From NCBI GenBank assembly GCA_016713535.1, contig JADJOY010000008.1, forward strand, positions 1 through 64,000: a DNA stretch of 64,000 bases, given 5' to 3'. The position numbers and the translations under genes were made by a program. Every line of letters begins with the position of its first letter. The first letter of the stretch is position 1. This stretch comes from JADJOY01 sp016713535 [NCBI: Deltaproteobacteria bacterium]. GTDB lineage: Bacteria > JADJOY01. The notes beneath the pieces are model-generated. The model did not search any database. It had not been told where the DNA came from and saw nothing but the letters and a program-made list of their open reading frames with translations. Shown one piece after another: positions 27,201-36,932 of this stretch.

Positions 27201-29011
27201 CGGAGCTCGATCGCCGCCTCGCCAAGCTCGCCGAGCAGCAGAAGACGGTCGAGCAGAAGGCCGAGCAGACCGAGAAGCTGCGCAAGGAGGCGCGCGCCGA
27301 TCAGCGCGACGCGAGCCTGAAGCTCGCCGAGGAGCACGCCAAGGACCTCGAGCAGGAGGTCGCCGAGCTCTCGGGGAAGCTCGCCAAGGAGCAGGACCCC
27401 GGGCAGAAGAAGGCGCTCGAGAAGATGCTCGCCGACGCCCGCCAGGAGCTCGACAAGCAGCGCGACAAGGTCGACAAGCTCGCGCAGGCCAAGGCGCTCG
27501 AGCAGAAGCTCGCCGAGGTCGAGAAGAAGAGCGACGAGGCCAAGTCCTCGGAGGAGAAGAAGAAGGCCGAGGCGGACAAGCAGGAGCTAAAGGAGAAGCT
27601 CGCCACCGTCGAGCGGCAGATCGACGAAGCGCGCCGCGAGGAGCAGCGCCAGCTCGCCCAGAACGTGGCGCGCCTGGCTCGCCGCATCGAGGCGACCAAG
27701 CGCGAGCTCGAGAAGGAGCAGGATCCAGCGACGCGCGAGAAGCTGAAGCAGGAGCTCGAGCGCCTCGAGACCCAGGCCAAGGACCAGCAGCTCGCGCAGG
27801 CCGAGCGCAAGCCCGACGAGGCCAACGCCGAGCAGCGTGACCAGAAGGACCAGCAACAGGACCTCGAGGCGGAGCGCGCCGAGAAGATCGCGGCACTCGA
27901 GAAGGACATCCGCGACAAGCAGGCCGAGCTCGCGAAGACGCAGGACCGCAAGAAGCAGCTCGAGCTCAAGGTCGACCTGCAACGGATGACGGCCGAGGTC
28001 GAGCAGCTCAAGCGCGAGCAGCAGCAGGGCGAGAGCGGCGACACCGAGCTCGCCGCGCAGGATCCCAACGACGCCCAGGACGAGCACGCGCAGACCGAGC
28101 GCGACCGCCTCGAGCGCGAGATGGCCAAGAAGGCCGCCGAGCTCGCGCAGACGAGCGACCCCAAGAAGAAGGTCGACCTCAAGATGGAGCTCGACAAGCT
28201 CAAGGTGAAGGCCGACTCGATCGCGCCCAAGGCCCCGGATCAGGAGGTCCAGGCGCAGATCGACGTGAAGGAGATGGAGATCCAGGCGGCCCAGCAGGCG
28301 GCGGGCCAGGCGCAGACCCCGAAGGAGCGCCAGGAGCAACAGGCGAACATCGACCGGCTCAAGATCCAGCAGGCGGCGCTCAAGGCGCTCGCGGATCAGG
28401 ATCCGGCCAAGAAGGAGTCGCCCGAGCAGCAGAGCGAGGAGCAGCTCAAGTCGGAGATGAACCGGCTACGGCAGAAGATCGCCGAGTCGAAGGACGACCA
28501 GGAGCGCAAGAAGCTCGCCGAGGAGCTCAAGAAGGTGGGCGAGGAGCTCGCCAAGCTCCAGGACGATCCCAAGCGCCTCGCCGAGGAGAAAAAGCAAGCG
28601 GAGGCCGACGCCGCGAAGCTCAAGGAGGCGTTGAGCGCCGCCAAGAGCCAGACCGAGAAGGACGCTCTCAAGGCGGAGGTCTCGAAGGCCGAGGCGAAGG
28701 TCGCCGCGCTCTCGCAGCAGCCCGCCAAGGTCTCGGAGACCAAGAACCAGGAGTCGAAGTCCGACCCCCAGCAGGGCCAGCTCAATCCCAAGCCCGAGGA
28801 GACCAACGATTCCGCCAAGGACGAGAGCGAGGGCAAGGGCAAGGAGCAGAAGGACGACTCGAGCCAGCAGGAGCAGCAGTCGAACGAGGACGCCCAGCGC
28901 GTGCTCGACAGCCTCCCGGGCGAGGAGAACCAGCCCCAGAAGCGCTCGGGCTCCGGTGGCGACGGTCAGGACGGAAAGGGAACCCAGGGTGCCGCGCGCA
29001 TCGACTGGTGA
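24150..29011 (+). CDS. Very large TPR plus coiled-coil protein in the BatC position, one frameshift
   Basis: It starts at ATG 24150 after AGGAGG. A signal peptide (SWLVAGSLVASGATAARAA) is followed by TPR-like repeats (FVNYNLGNVYYRLGLYDRA, then ARAQYNLGNAYFRLGD) and a Gly-rich linker. At the GGGG near 24673-24677 a missing base shifts the frame; the next frame continues PGFRIASGDPAMALQFLYDE to 29011. The remaining ~1430 residues are a Gly/Ser linker and then about 1200 residues of Lys/Glu/Ala/Gln-rich coiled coil. The coiled coil holds many degenerate copies of a unit like LAKEQDPGQKKALEKMLADA. Corrected length is ~1620 residues, far longer than ordinary BatC. The coiled coil is predicted from heptad-like leucine/alanine spacing. 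Confidence 0.85.
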
Positions 29012-29018
29012 GACGCGG

Positions 29019-30605
29019 GTGACGAGGGCGAGGATCGCGGCGTCGCGCTGGACTCGCGCCGCCGTGCTCGCGCTGGTGGCGCTCGTCGCGAGCGTCGCGG
29101 CCGAGGCTCGCCCTCGGCCCGAGGCGCCCGACGGCCGGCCCGCGATCGACCTCCACGGGCGCCGCGAGCGCGCCCAGCGCGACGCCGGCGGCGCCGACGA
29201 GGGCGCGGGCGGCACGGCCGCGCCGCTCGAGGCGGTGGGCGAGGGAGGGCGCGTGTTCCTGCGCGCGCGCGTCTCCGAGCACACGCCCTACGTGGGGCAG
29301 CAGGTGGTGCTCACCATCCAGATCCTGAGCGCGGTGCCGATCTACAAGCTCGAGTTCCAGGCGCCGCAGCTCGTCGGGATCAAGCAGGCGCAGACGTTCG
29401 TCGAGTCCGATTACTCGACCAACGACGGCGGCGTCGCCTACCGCGTCCACGAGTACCGGGCACCGCTCTTCGCGACCCGGGCGGGCGCCGTCGAGATCGG
29501 CCCCGCCTCGTTCACCTGTCGGGTCAAGCTCGGCGCGAGCGGCGACTCGTCGGGCTCGATGTTCGACGACTTCTACAGCGGCCGCTCGATCCCGGGCGAG
29601 GGTCGGACCGAACCGATCCGGCTCGACGCCCGACCCGTCCCGAGCGGCGCGCGCATGCCGGTGGGAGCCACCGAGATCAGCGCCGCGATCGCGCCGGTCA
29701 CGGTCAAGAAGGGCCAGCCCGCGACCCTCACCGTCGAGGTCAAGAGCTACGGCGACGACGCCGCCATCGACGAGCCGCGGGTGGGTGGGCTCGAGGGCTT
29801 CCAGGTCGTCGCCGACCGCCCGGCCACCGAGTGGGTCGCCGAGCCGAGCGGGGCGTTCCGGGTGCGCAAGGTGTTCAAACTCGCGCTGCTCGGGAAGACC
29901 GCGGGGCAGTATTCGCTGCCCGCAGTGACCGTGAGCTACTTCGACCCGAGCGCCGGCAAGCTCAAGGAGGCGGCCAGCGAGCTGCTCGCGTTCCGGGTCG
30001 GCCGCACCCTGCCGGCCGACGCCAAGAGCGCGCGAGGCAAGGGCGGGCTGGGCGATGACGAGACCGAGGTGGTGCGCAGCGTCCGCACCGCGGTCCCGAG
30101 CGCGGTGGTGGTCGACCCGCTCGCCGGCCCGGGGGCGGTCGGCGGAGGTCTCGCGGGTGCGGGGCTCGCGGGCTCGATCGGCGCCATCGTGGTCGCGAGG
30201 CGCTCCCGCCGCGCCGCAGCCGATCCGCGCTGGGCTCGCGAGCGCAGCGCCATGCGTCGCGCCCGGCAGGAGCTCGCCGCGGCCGCCAAGGCGAGCGGGG
30301 ATGGGCGCGCCTTCCACGAGCAGGTCGGGAAGGTGGTGCGCGAGCTCGTGGCCGCGAAGGTCGACCTCCCGCCCGGCGTGCTGACGCCCGAGGAGGTCGA
30401 GGCGCGGCTCACCGCCGGCGGCCTCGCGAAGACCACCGCGTCCGAGGTCCGCGAGCTGCTCGTCACCTGCGAGCTCAGACGCTGGGCGCGCGGCAACGAT
30501 GGCGGCGCGGACGGCGCGGCGCGCGAGGCGCTGATCGAGCGCGCGCGTGGGCTCTTGACCCGCGTCGACGAGGAGCTCGAGCGGCCCGCCAAGGAGGCGT
30601 CGTGA
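29019..30605 (+). CDS. batD: BatD, membrane-anchored periplasmic protein
   Basis: 528 residues from GTG 29019, eight bases after the previous stop. A signal peptide (AAVLALVALVASVAAEA) is followed by BatD-type immunoglobulin-like repeats: RARVSEHTPYVGQQVVLTIQ, later VTVKKGQPATLTVEVKSYG and GKTAGQYSLPAVTVSYFD. A membrane segment is at ~405-425, then a helical cytoplasmic tail (YHEQ-like FHEQVGKVVRELVAAK). BatD is the Oxygen-tolerance family component that links VWA proteins to the envelope. The frame is intact. Its stop overlaps the batE start by four bases. Confidence 0.92.
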   Translation: MTRARIAASRWTRAAVLALVALVASVAAEARPRPEAPDGRPAIDLHGRRERAQRDAGGADEGAGGTAAPLEAVGEGGRVFLRARVSEHTPYVGQQVVLTIQILSAVPIYKLEFQAPQLVGIKQAQTFVESDYSTNDGGVAYRVHEYRAPLFATRAGAVEIGPASFTCRVKLGASGDSSGSMFDDFYSGRSIPGEGRTEPIRLDARPVPSGARMPVGATEISAAIAPVTVKKGQPATLTVEVKSYGDDAAIDEPRVGGLEGFQVVADRPATEWVAEPSGAFRVRKVFKLALLGKTAGQYSLPAVTVSYFDPSAGKLKEAASELLAFRVGRTLPADAKSARGKGGLGDDETEVVRSVRTAVPSAVVVDPLAGPGAVGGGLAGAGLAGSIGAIVVARRSRRAAADPRWARERSAMRRARQELAAAAKASGDGRAFHEQVGKVVRELVAAKVDLPPGVLTPEEVEARLTAGGLAKTTASEVRELLVTCELRRWARGNDGGADGAAREALIERARGLLTRVDEELERPAKEAS

Positions 30606-31432
30606 GCGAGGGGTGCGGACGGTGGGTGCGGGGGATGGCGCTCGCCGCGCTGGTCGCCGCGATGGCCGTGCGCGGTGGCGTGGTGCTGGCGGCGGCCGAT
30701 GCGGGCTCGCCGACGGCGGCGGCGCGCGACGTACTGGCCAAGGACTACGCCGCCGCGGTCCAGGCCTATCTCGACGGGCAATACGAGCGCGCGCAGGGGC
30801 TCTTCGAGGGCCTCCTCGCGGCGGGCTGGCGCAACGGCCCGCTCTACTTCAACCTCGGCAACACCTACTTGCAGCGCGACTCGCTCGGCGAGGCGATCCG
30901 CGCCTATCGTCGCGCCGAGCTCTTCATGCCGCGGGACTCGGACCTGCGCCACAACCTGGCGCTCGCGCGCGGGCAGGTGGCGGAGCCGGTCGGGGCCAAG
31001 GGGCCGCTCTACGCGCTGCGCAGCATCGCGTTCTGGTACGACCTCGCCACCCATCGCGAGCTCGCCCTCGCCACCGTCGCGGCGTGGGTGGTGGTGTGCG
31101 CGATGGTGGCGTGGAACGTCGCCTCGCGCAGCCTCGCGAGCGGGGTCGCGGCCGCCGTGGGGCTCGGGCTGCTCGGCCTGGTAGGGGGCTCGTGGGCGGT
31201 CAAGCACTACGAGCTGACCCGCGTCGACGCGCAGGTGGTGGTGAACGGCGACGCGGACGCACGCGGCGGGCCGAGCGCCGGTCAGGCGGTGGCGTTCACG
31301 GCGTCGGAGGGCACCGAGGTCACGGTGCTCGCGAGCGAAGGCGCCTACCGCCGCGTGCATCGCGCCGACGGCCGCGAAGGATGGATCCGGACCGATCAGC
31401 TCGCCCCGGTCCGCCTCGGCGACGACGACTGA
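30602..31432 (+). CDS. batE: BatE, TPR and SH3-like membrane protein
   Basis: 276 residues from GTG 30602 (GTGA overlap with batD). A signal peptide precedes a TPR pair (AVQAYLDGQYERAQGLFEGLL, then LYFNLGNTYLQRDSLGEAIR). The typical BatE sequence RAELFMPRDSDLRHNLALAR follows. Two central membrane segments (~155-195) precede a C-terminal SH3-like domain (GTEVTVLASEGAYRRVH, then GREGWIRTDQLAPV). This is the classic BatE layout. Last gene of the operon; repeat copy A4 lies directly downstream. Confidence 0.93.
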   Translation: MSEGCGRWVRGMALAALVAAMAVRGGVVLAAADAGSPTAAARDVLAKDYAAAVQAYLDGQYERAQGLFEGLLAAGWRNGPLYFNLGNTYLQRDSLGEAIRAYRRAELFMPRDSDLRHNLALARGQVAEPVGAKGPLYALRSIAFWYDLATHRELALATVAAWVVVCAMVAWNVASRSLASGVAAAVGLGLLGLVGGSWAVKHYELTRVDAQVVVNGDADARGGPSAGQAVAFTASEGTEVTVLASEGAYRRVHRADGREGWIRTDQLAPVRLGDDD

Positions 31433-31504
31433 CCGGCCCGCGCGGTGTCTCGGCGGGACTCGAGCCTCTCCGTCCGGGACGCTCACGGGAGCCCCGTCGT
31501 CCCT

Positions 31505-31568
31505 GCGACGGGGGATGGAACTCCCGTCGCCACGAGGGCCTCGTAGCGCGGGGGGCTCCGCCCCCCGC
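31505..31568 (-). repeat. Family A triple-hairpin repeat, copy A4, inverted
   Basis: The core is the reverse complement of the other family A copies, with hairpins GCGACGGG/CCCGTCGC, a CACGA/TCGTA pair and GCGGGGGG/CCCCCCGC. Reverse-complemented 31433-31504 also resembles the flank of A2 (CCGTGAGCG...CGGAGAG). It fills most of the gene-free stretch 31433-31657 after batE; the rest shows nothing recognisable. Confidence 0.8.
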
Positions 31569-31657
31569 GGCGCCTCGGACTCGCTCGGTTTCCTCACAGG
31601 CTCGGAGGGGCCGCCTCGCGGCGGTCCCTCGTGCGCCTTCCGCGCGGGCGGCCGGGG

Positions 31658-31900
31658 TCAGGCCCGGATCTTGATGCGGTCGAGCGCGGCGGCCGAGGAC
31701 CAGCCGAGCTCGATCTCCGCCTCGCTGCGGGCGCGGTTCACGATCGCGAGCGTCGGGCACACGTCGGCGCAGGAGCCGCAGTCGACGCACATCGCTTCGT
31801 TGATCGCGTACTTCTTGGGGCCGGGACGGATGGCATCGAGAGGGCACTCGCGGCGGCAGGCGTCGCACGCGATGCAGTCGTCGGTGATGTAGTGGAACAC
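31658..31900 (-). CDS. 2[4Fe-4S] ferredoxin
   Basis: 80 residues from GTG 31900. Two complete clusters of cysteines are visible: CIACDACRRECP and CVDCGSCADVCP, each C-x2-C-x2-C-x3-C/P. The protein begins VFHYITDDC, the usual start of small bacterial ferredoxins. An ATG at 31996 would add ~32 Arg/Pro-rich residues and is less likely, since it falls inside a palindrome. It transfers electrons in the cytoplasm. Its partner is unknown; it is encoded just downstream of the radical SAM gene, which needs reducing equivalents, but a 114-bp gap and a palindrome separate them. Confidence 0.88.
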   Translation of the reverse strand: MFHYITDDCIACDACRRECPLDAIRPGPKKYAINEAMCVDCGSCADVCPTLAIVNRARSEAEIELGWSSAAALDRIKIRA

Positions 31901-31975
31901 CGGGTCGCTCCGGAGGTCGTGGCGCACGCGCCGAGGGGGTCCGTGCTCCAACGGTGCCGCGCGAGCCACCCGAAA

Positions 31976-31999
31976 CGTATGGCGTGAACACGCCATACG
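31976..31999. promoter_or_regulatory. Perfect 24-bp inverted repeat
   Basis: Arms CGTATGGCGTG and CACGCCATACG pair perfectly across a 2-base spacer. It lies between the radical SAM stop (32014) and the ferredoxin start (31900). No T-run follows on either strand, so an operator or an RNA-processing hairpin fits better than a terminator. Confidence 0.6.
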
Positions 32000-32013
32000 G
32001 TCACGCGCCGGCC

Positions 32014-33069
32014 TCAAACCGGGCGCTTGAAGACGTCACACCGCTCGCACACCACCGGCTCGCCCGCCGGCAGCGGGTCGCCCCGGAACACCGCGCGCAT
32101 GCGCCGCGCCCGCGGCGAGCGCCGCACCTCGTCGGGGCCCGAGGTGAAGACGTTGCCGACGTCGTGGCGTTCGTCGAACGTGCAGCAGCACGGCGGCGCC
32201 GAGCCGGTCGGCGAGACGACCAGCGCCTTCCACAGCCACCAGCAGTGGCGGTCCTCGAGGTACGGCTCGGCGGCGAAGTAGCCGCGAGCCTCCGGCCAGC
32301 GCGGGTCGTCGACCAGCCAGGCGAGCTTGTCGGGCGCGCTGCGCCCCTCGTGGGGACTCTCGTTCGGTCCGCCGAGCCCACCGGCTCGAACGTCGAGCTC
32401 GACTCCCAGCTCACGCGCCTTGGCGCGCGCCGCCTCCACCTCGTGCTGGTTGTGGCGAAACACCAGGAACTGCCACGAGACGTGAGGGCGACGCGAGCCC
32501 AGCGCGTTCCGCGCCGCGACCAGGCGCTCGACGTTGCCGAGCACGGTCGCGAGCTCGCCTCGGACGCGGTAGCGCTCGTACGACTCCTGGCTCGCGCCGT
32601 CGATCGAGAACGTCGCGTGCGACAGCCGCGCCTCGACCAGCGCGCGTGCCAGGTCGTCGGGCAGGTGCATGCCGTTCGTCGAGATCGCGGTCCAGAGCCC
32701 TCGGGACTCGGCGTAGGCGATCAGCTCCGCCGCTCTGGGGTGGAGCAGGGGCTCGCCCCAGTCGGTCAGGAAGAGCCGCAGCGCGGTCCGCCTGTAGCGA
32801 TCGACGATGGCCTGGAAGTCCTCGGCGCGGATGTGCTGCCGTGTGCGCCCCGGCGCCGCGATGCCCGTCGGGCAGAGCGGGCAACGAAGCTGGCAGTGGG
32901 TCGTCAGCTCGACGACCAGCGTGGTGGGGTCGCCGAGCGGGTCGCGGGTGCGTAGCCGGTAGCCCAGCTCGGCGAGCGCGGCGTTGGCGAGCTTCGCCGC
33001 GCCGTAGTGGCGGGCCAGGTCGCGCGCGCGCTCGCGAAGGCCGGCCGCCGGGATTGCCAGGGCGGTCAC
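32014..33069 (-). CDS. Radical SAM protein with SPASM-like C-terminal cysteines
   Basis: 351 residues from GTG 33069, overlapping the O-antigen ligase stop (GTGA). The radical SAM motif is THCQLRCPLC (Cys59, 63, 66), then LFLTDWGEPLLHP and AISTNGMHLP. The C-terminal third has cysteines in EDRHCWWLWK, PPCCCTFDERHDVGN and VVCERCDVFKRPV, as in SPASM auxiliary-cluster proteins. SPASM radical SAM enzymes modify peptides, sugars or other small substrates; several occur in glycan loci. The substrate here is unknown. Co-translation with a polysaccharide ligase suggests a role in glycan or lipid-carrier modification, but that is inference. Confidence 0.88.
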   Translation of the reverse strand: MTALAIPAAGLRERARDLARHYGAAKLANAALAELGYRLRTRDPLGDPTTLVVELTTHCQLRCPLCPTGIAAPGRTRQHIRAEDFQAIVDRYRRTALRLFLTDWGEPLLHPRAAELIAYAESRGLWTAISTNGMHLPDDLARALVEARLSHATFSIDGASQESYERYRVRGELATVLGNVERLVAARNALGSRRPHVSWQFLVFRHNQHEVEAARAKARELGVELDVRAGGLGGPNESPHEGRSAPDKLAWLVDDPRWPEARGYFAAEPYLEDRHCWWLWKALVVSPTGSAPPCCCTFDERHDVGNVFTSGPDEVRRSPRARRMRAVFRGDPLPAGEPVVCERCDVFKRPV

Positions 33070-34657
33070 GCAGGCACGGCTTCGGGCACCGGCGCCACGG
33101 ACGCCGCCGGCGGCAGCGTCAGCACCTTCGCCTGCGCCCCACGCGGCACGATCGCGCCCTCGTCGATGCCCCACTGCCAGATCCCCGAGAGCACGCCCGG
33201 AAGCATGTAGAAGAACTCGAGGATCGTGCCGTAGGAGAACTCGGACAGCATGTTGTGCGTGAAGAGCCCGACGTTGGACGCGAGGAACCAGGTGCCGAGC
33301 GCCGCCACCCACTCGTGGCGGCAGCGCATGCATTGCACCGAGGTCCTGAGGTACCGGTAGAGGAAGTAGATGTAGAGCGTGAGCCCGAAGATCCCGAGCT
33401 CGGCGGCGGTCATCAGGTACTTGTTGTGGATCGGGATGATGAACTTCTTGTGCTCGAAGAGGCGGACCTCGACCTCGTACCAGCATTCGCGCGGCACACC
33501 GTTCGGGAAGTACTGGTCGAGCTGCTCGGCGGCGTTGTTGGCGCCGACACCCATGACCGGGTGCGCGGTGATCATTCGCACGCCCACCCCGAGCATGTGC
33601 CAGCGCGAGGTGGTGGCGGCCGCCGGCGAGTCGGTGATGCGCTTCGCGATCACGTTGCTCGGGCCCAGCAGGAAGCCCGCGGAGGCGAAGGCCACGCCGA
33701 GGATCACCAGCGCGAGGACGGTCGTGGAGATCAGCCGGCGGCGGTAGAGCAGCAAGGTCACCACCGCCATCGACAGCGTCACCGAGAGCCAGCCACCGCG
33801 CGAGAACGTGAACACGGTCCCGGCCAGGCTGAGCACGATCCCGACCAGGCTCAGCATCCTCACCCACACGTTCTTCGAGAAGTAGAGGAGGATCATGGCC
33901 ATCGGCATGACCATCTCGTAGAAGTGGCACTGGACGTTGTGGGGGCCGATCGTGCCCGTGGCGCGGAAGATGTTCTCGCCGGCGATGCGCTGCCAGTCGT
34001 ACTTGATGATGCCGAACACCGAGACCGCGCCCTTGATGAAGTAGGACGTGACGTTGAGCCCGCCTTGCAGGATCAGATCGAAGAGCAGGCAGCCGAGGGT
34101 CAGGAAGATCGAGCGGCGGTCGGTGATGTGGCTCGAGGCCCACGCGAAGATCAGGAAGAACTTCACGTGCATGAGGATGTTCCAGGCGGCCAGCGACTTG
34201 TCGGGCGCGACGATGATCGTCGACGCGCGCCAGATCAGGCACATCAGGTAAGGCACGAAGATCGGCGACCGCACGAACCGCGCCTTGCCGAGGGCGAGCT
34301 CGGCGAACCACCACACGAACAGCACCAGGGCGGCATGTCCGAGATGTAGGCGACCAGACCGTCCGGGTTCTCGCCGAAGAAGAAGGTCGGCGTGAGCGTC
34401 ACCCACTTGGCCGCGCCGAGCGGCACGGTCAGCAGGTAGAAGGTCCACAGCGCGAGGGCGCTTCTCGGGAGCGCCAGGAACACCACGCCGGCCGTGAAGC
34501 CGACCATCACCAGGATCATCCACAGCGGCGAGAACTGGGTGGCCACCGCGGTCAGGAAGAACATCGCCACGAAGACCAGCGTGAACGCCACGGCCGAGAG
34601 GCCGTCGAATTTGAATCCAGTCAGCTCGCGGAGCGCGGCGGCGCGGGGCAAGGGCAC
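33066..34657 (-). CDS. O-antigen ligase/polymerase (Wzy/WaaL-like), one frameshift
   Basis: About ten or more hydrophobic segments. The first part reads from VPLPRAAALRELTGFKFDG to DGLVAYISDM near 34335. There ATGCCGCCC replaces the expected ATGGCCGCC, and the rest, ALVLFVWWFAELALGKARF, is in the next frame down to 33066. One missing base corrects it to ~530 residues. The large periplasmic loop between late segments has the family's GANNAAEQLDQYF and IHNKYLMTAAELGIFG. The GTG start at 34657 is the only reasonable one in that frame. It joins or polymerises lipid-linked glycan in the periplasm. Confidence 0.83.
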
Positions 34658-34844
34658 CTCGGGGGAGACGTCGGGTCCGGACGGCCGATTCGAGAGGGTG
34701 AGAATACCCGAACGATTGTGCCACTCGCGACGGCGGCATGGCCACGGCTGGCACGCCACTCGCTTGCCGACCGGAGGCGAAGCCGGTACACCTCCGATTT
34801 TGCCTCGTTCCCGCCTCGACGTCTCCCCACGCGCCGGACTTTCC

Positions 34845-36224
34845 ATGCGAAACCTCTCTCGCGCCGCGGCCGCCAGCCTGCTGATCCTGCTCTCGCTGGC
34901 GGTCACGAGCTGCCTCCACATCGATCGCCCGACGGTGCTCACGGTCACACCGAGGAGGGGCAGGCGGGGACCGAGGTCGTCATCAGCGGCAGCAAGTTCG
35001 TCGACGACTTCTCACGCACCCGGGTGTTCTTCGGCGGCGTGCTGACCCCGCCCGGGCTCATCCGGTCGATCACCGAGGACGAGATCCGCGTCCGCGTTCC
35101 GTCCGGCTCCGTGACCGGCGACGTGCTGGTCACGGTGGGCGGCGTCGAGAGCGGTCGCGCGCCGTTCCGGGTGATCGGCCCGTGGCTGCTGGCGGGAACC
35201 TCGAACGCCGACGGCGTGACCGTGTTCGACACCCACACCGGTCTGGTCGAGGGCGTGGTGCCGACCTCGAGCGCGCCGCGCGCGATCCGCTTCGCGCCGG
35301 ACGGCAGCTTCGCGTGGCTCCTCGGCGACGACTCGGAGGGCGGCTACGTGCAGCGCTTCCTGTCGGACAGCCGCTCCGTCGAGGCCCGCGTGGACGTGGC
35401 CGCGTCGCCCACCTGTGTGGCGTTCGACACCCTCGCACCGCTCGTCGTCGACCTTCCGAGTGCTCGCCTCGAGGCGTGGGTCGGCCATCCCGACGGCACC
35501 ATCGAGATCGTCGATCCGTCCGCACCGGCGGTCCGCACCACGTTCGCGGCCGGCACCTCGGTCGCGGCGCTCGAGCTCACCACCGACGGCAAGATCGCCC
35601 TGGCTCTCGAGCCAGAAGCCGGCGCTCCAGCTCATCGACGCCGACGCGGCGACGCCCGTCGAGCTGGCGCGTCTCGACCTCGGTCCGAATCCCGGGCCGC
35701 TCATCCTCAACCCGCTCACGTCGCGGGCCTACGTGCTGGAGCGGGCCGACGCGAAGGTCGCGTTCGTCGACCCCGTCAACAAGACCATCACCAACCGCCT
35801 CGCCATCGGCCCCGACCCGATCGACATGGTGCTGAGCGGCACCAACCTCTACGTGCTGAGCCGCGCCAACCACACCGTCGAGGTGCTCGACGCGACCGGC
35901 GCCACGATCATCGCGACCATCCCCGTCGCCACCGACGCCACGCGCCTCGCGGTGCTGCCCACCGCCACCCAGACGCTGGTGTGGGCCGCCACCGACTCGA
36001 ACGTCCTGCGTGGCTACGACCAGCTCGACAACACCGAGAAGAAGACGATCGCCGTGGCCCCGAACATCGTCGCGTTCCGGCCGCTGATCGGGACCACCGG
36101 CTCGTTCCTGCTCGCCGCCCACGCCACCGCTCCCGGCCAGCTCTCGTTCATCGACCAGCCCGACACCGCGCTGCGCGTCACGACCCTGAACGGCACCCCC
36201 ACGGTGCTCGCCGTCCAGCCCTGA
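34845..36224 (+). CDS. Lipoprotein with TIG/IPT domain and YVTN-type beta-propeller, two frameshifts
   Basis: It starts MRNLSRAAAASLLILLSLAVTSC with a lipobox. The frame breaks after TVLTVTP near 34953 (one missing base) and resumes EEGQAGTEVVISGSKFVDDF, a TIG domain that binds or spaces extracellular partners. From ~residue 110 a seven-bladed-propeller-like region follows (GVTVFDTHTGLVEGVV, then FAPDGSFAWLL). A second break near 35608 (one extra base, LALE versus LALSQKPALQLIDAD) returns to the first frame until 36224. The two changes cancel, giving ~459 residues. Extracytoplasmic; function unknown. Confidence 0.82.
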
Positions 36225-36230
36225 CGGCCC

Positions 36231-36932
36231 GTGAGCCGCGGGCACCGGAAGCTCGCGGGTCCGCGAGCGGCGCCGACGCCGAGCAGGGCGAAGCCGCCGC
36301 GGGCGGTGGTGGGTGTCGTGGAGAGTGGCAACTCGGCGGTGCTCGTCACCGTGGACGCCGGCGGTGAGCTCCTCGATCGCCGCCGGGTCGATCTGACGCC
36401 GCCCGGGACCCCGACCCATCCGCACCACCACGAGGGATCGTGGGCGGTGGGCCGCTACCGCACCAGCCCCTGGGCACGCGAGATCTCGCTGACGGAGGCG
36501 ATCGCGCTGGTCGAGCGCGTGCGCGCCAGCGCCGAACGCGGCGCCCGCGAGGCCCTCGACGCGCTCGCTGCCGCCGTGCCGGTGCCGATCGAGCGGATCG
36601 CGCTCAGGGTGTGCCCCGAGCTGCCTCCGACCACCGAGGCGTGCATCGCGGACAACCACGCGCAGACGGTCGCCGACTCCGTCATGTACCCGCGAGCGCT
36701 TGCGCTCGCGGGCGAGGCCCGCGGCTGGTCGGTCGACTGGTACGACCGCGACGCCGTGCACCGTGAGGCGTCGCAGGCCGTGGATGGCGAAGACCTCGAT
36801 GCGCTGCTGAGCGCGATGGGGCGGTCGATTGGCGCTCCCTGGCAAGCCGCCCACAAGCTCGCCGCGATCGCGGCGATCGTCGCGCTGGGAAGACCGCGGG
36901 TCCGCGCCGCGAAGGACCGAAGCGGCGCCTGA
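36231..36932 (+). CDS. Protein of unknown function
   Basis: 233 residues from GTG 36231, six bases after the previous stop. The codon usage and composition are those of a real protein. After a basic ~25-residue leader, the start (AVVGVVESGNSAVLVTVDAGGELLDRRRVDL) looks like a beta-hairpin as in RNase H/actin-like folds. Then come the His-rich THPHHHEGSWAVG, an acidic helix (ALVERVRASAERGAREALD) and CIADNHAQTVADSVMYPRAL. No signal peptide or membrane segment. I do not recognise the family. Confidence 0.7.
   Translation: MSRGHRKLAGPRAAPTPSRAKPPRAVVGVVESGNSAVLVTVDAGGELLDRRRVDLTPPGTPTHPHHHEGSWAVGRYRTSPWAREISLTEAIALVERVRASAERGAREALDALAAAVPVPIERIALRVCPELPPTTEACIADNHAQTVADSVMYPRALALAGEARGWSVDWYDRDAVHREASQAVDGEDLDALLSAMGRSIGAPWQAAHKLAAIAAIVALGRPRVRAAKDRSGA

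Noticed and set aside
25000-28900. Long hydrophobic minus-strand frames opposite the coiled-coil gene
   Set aside because: They are Leu/Ser-rich reverse shadows of Lys/Glu/Gln codons. The plus-strand frame has coherent TPR and coiled-coil sequence in operon context.
31515-31892. Small plus-strand frames over repeat A4 and the ferredoxin gene
   Set aside because: They are antisense to a clear ferredoxin with eight conserved cysteines.
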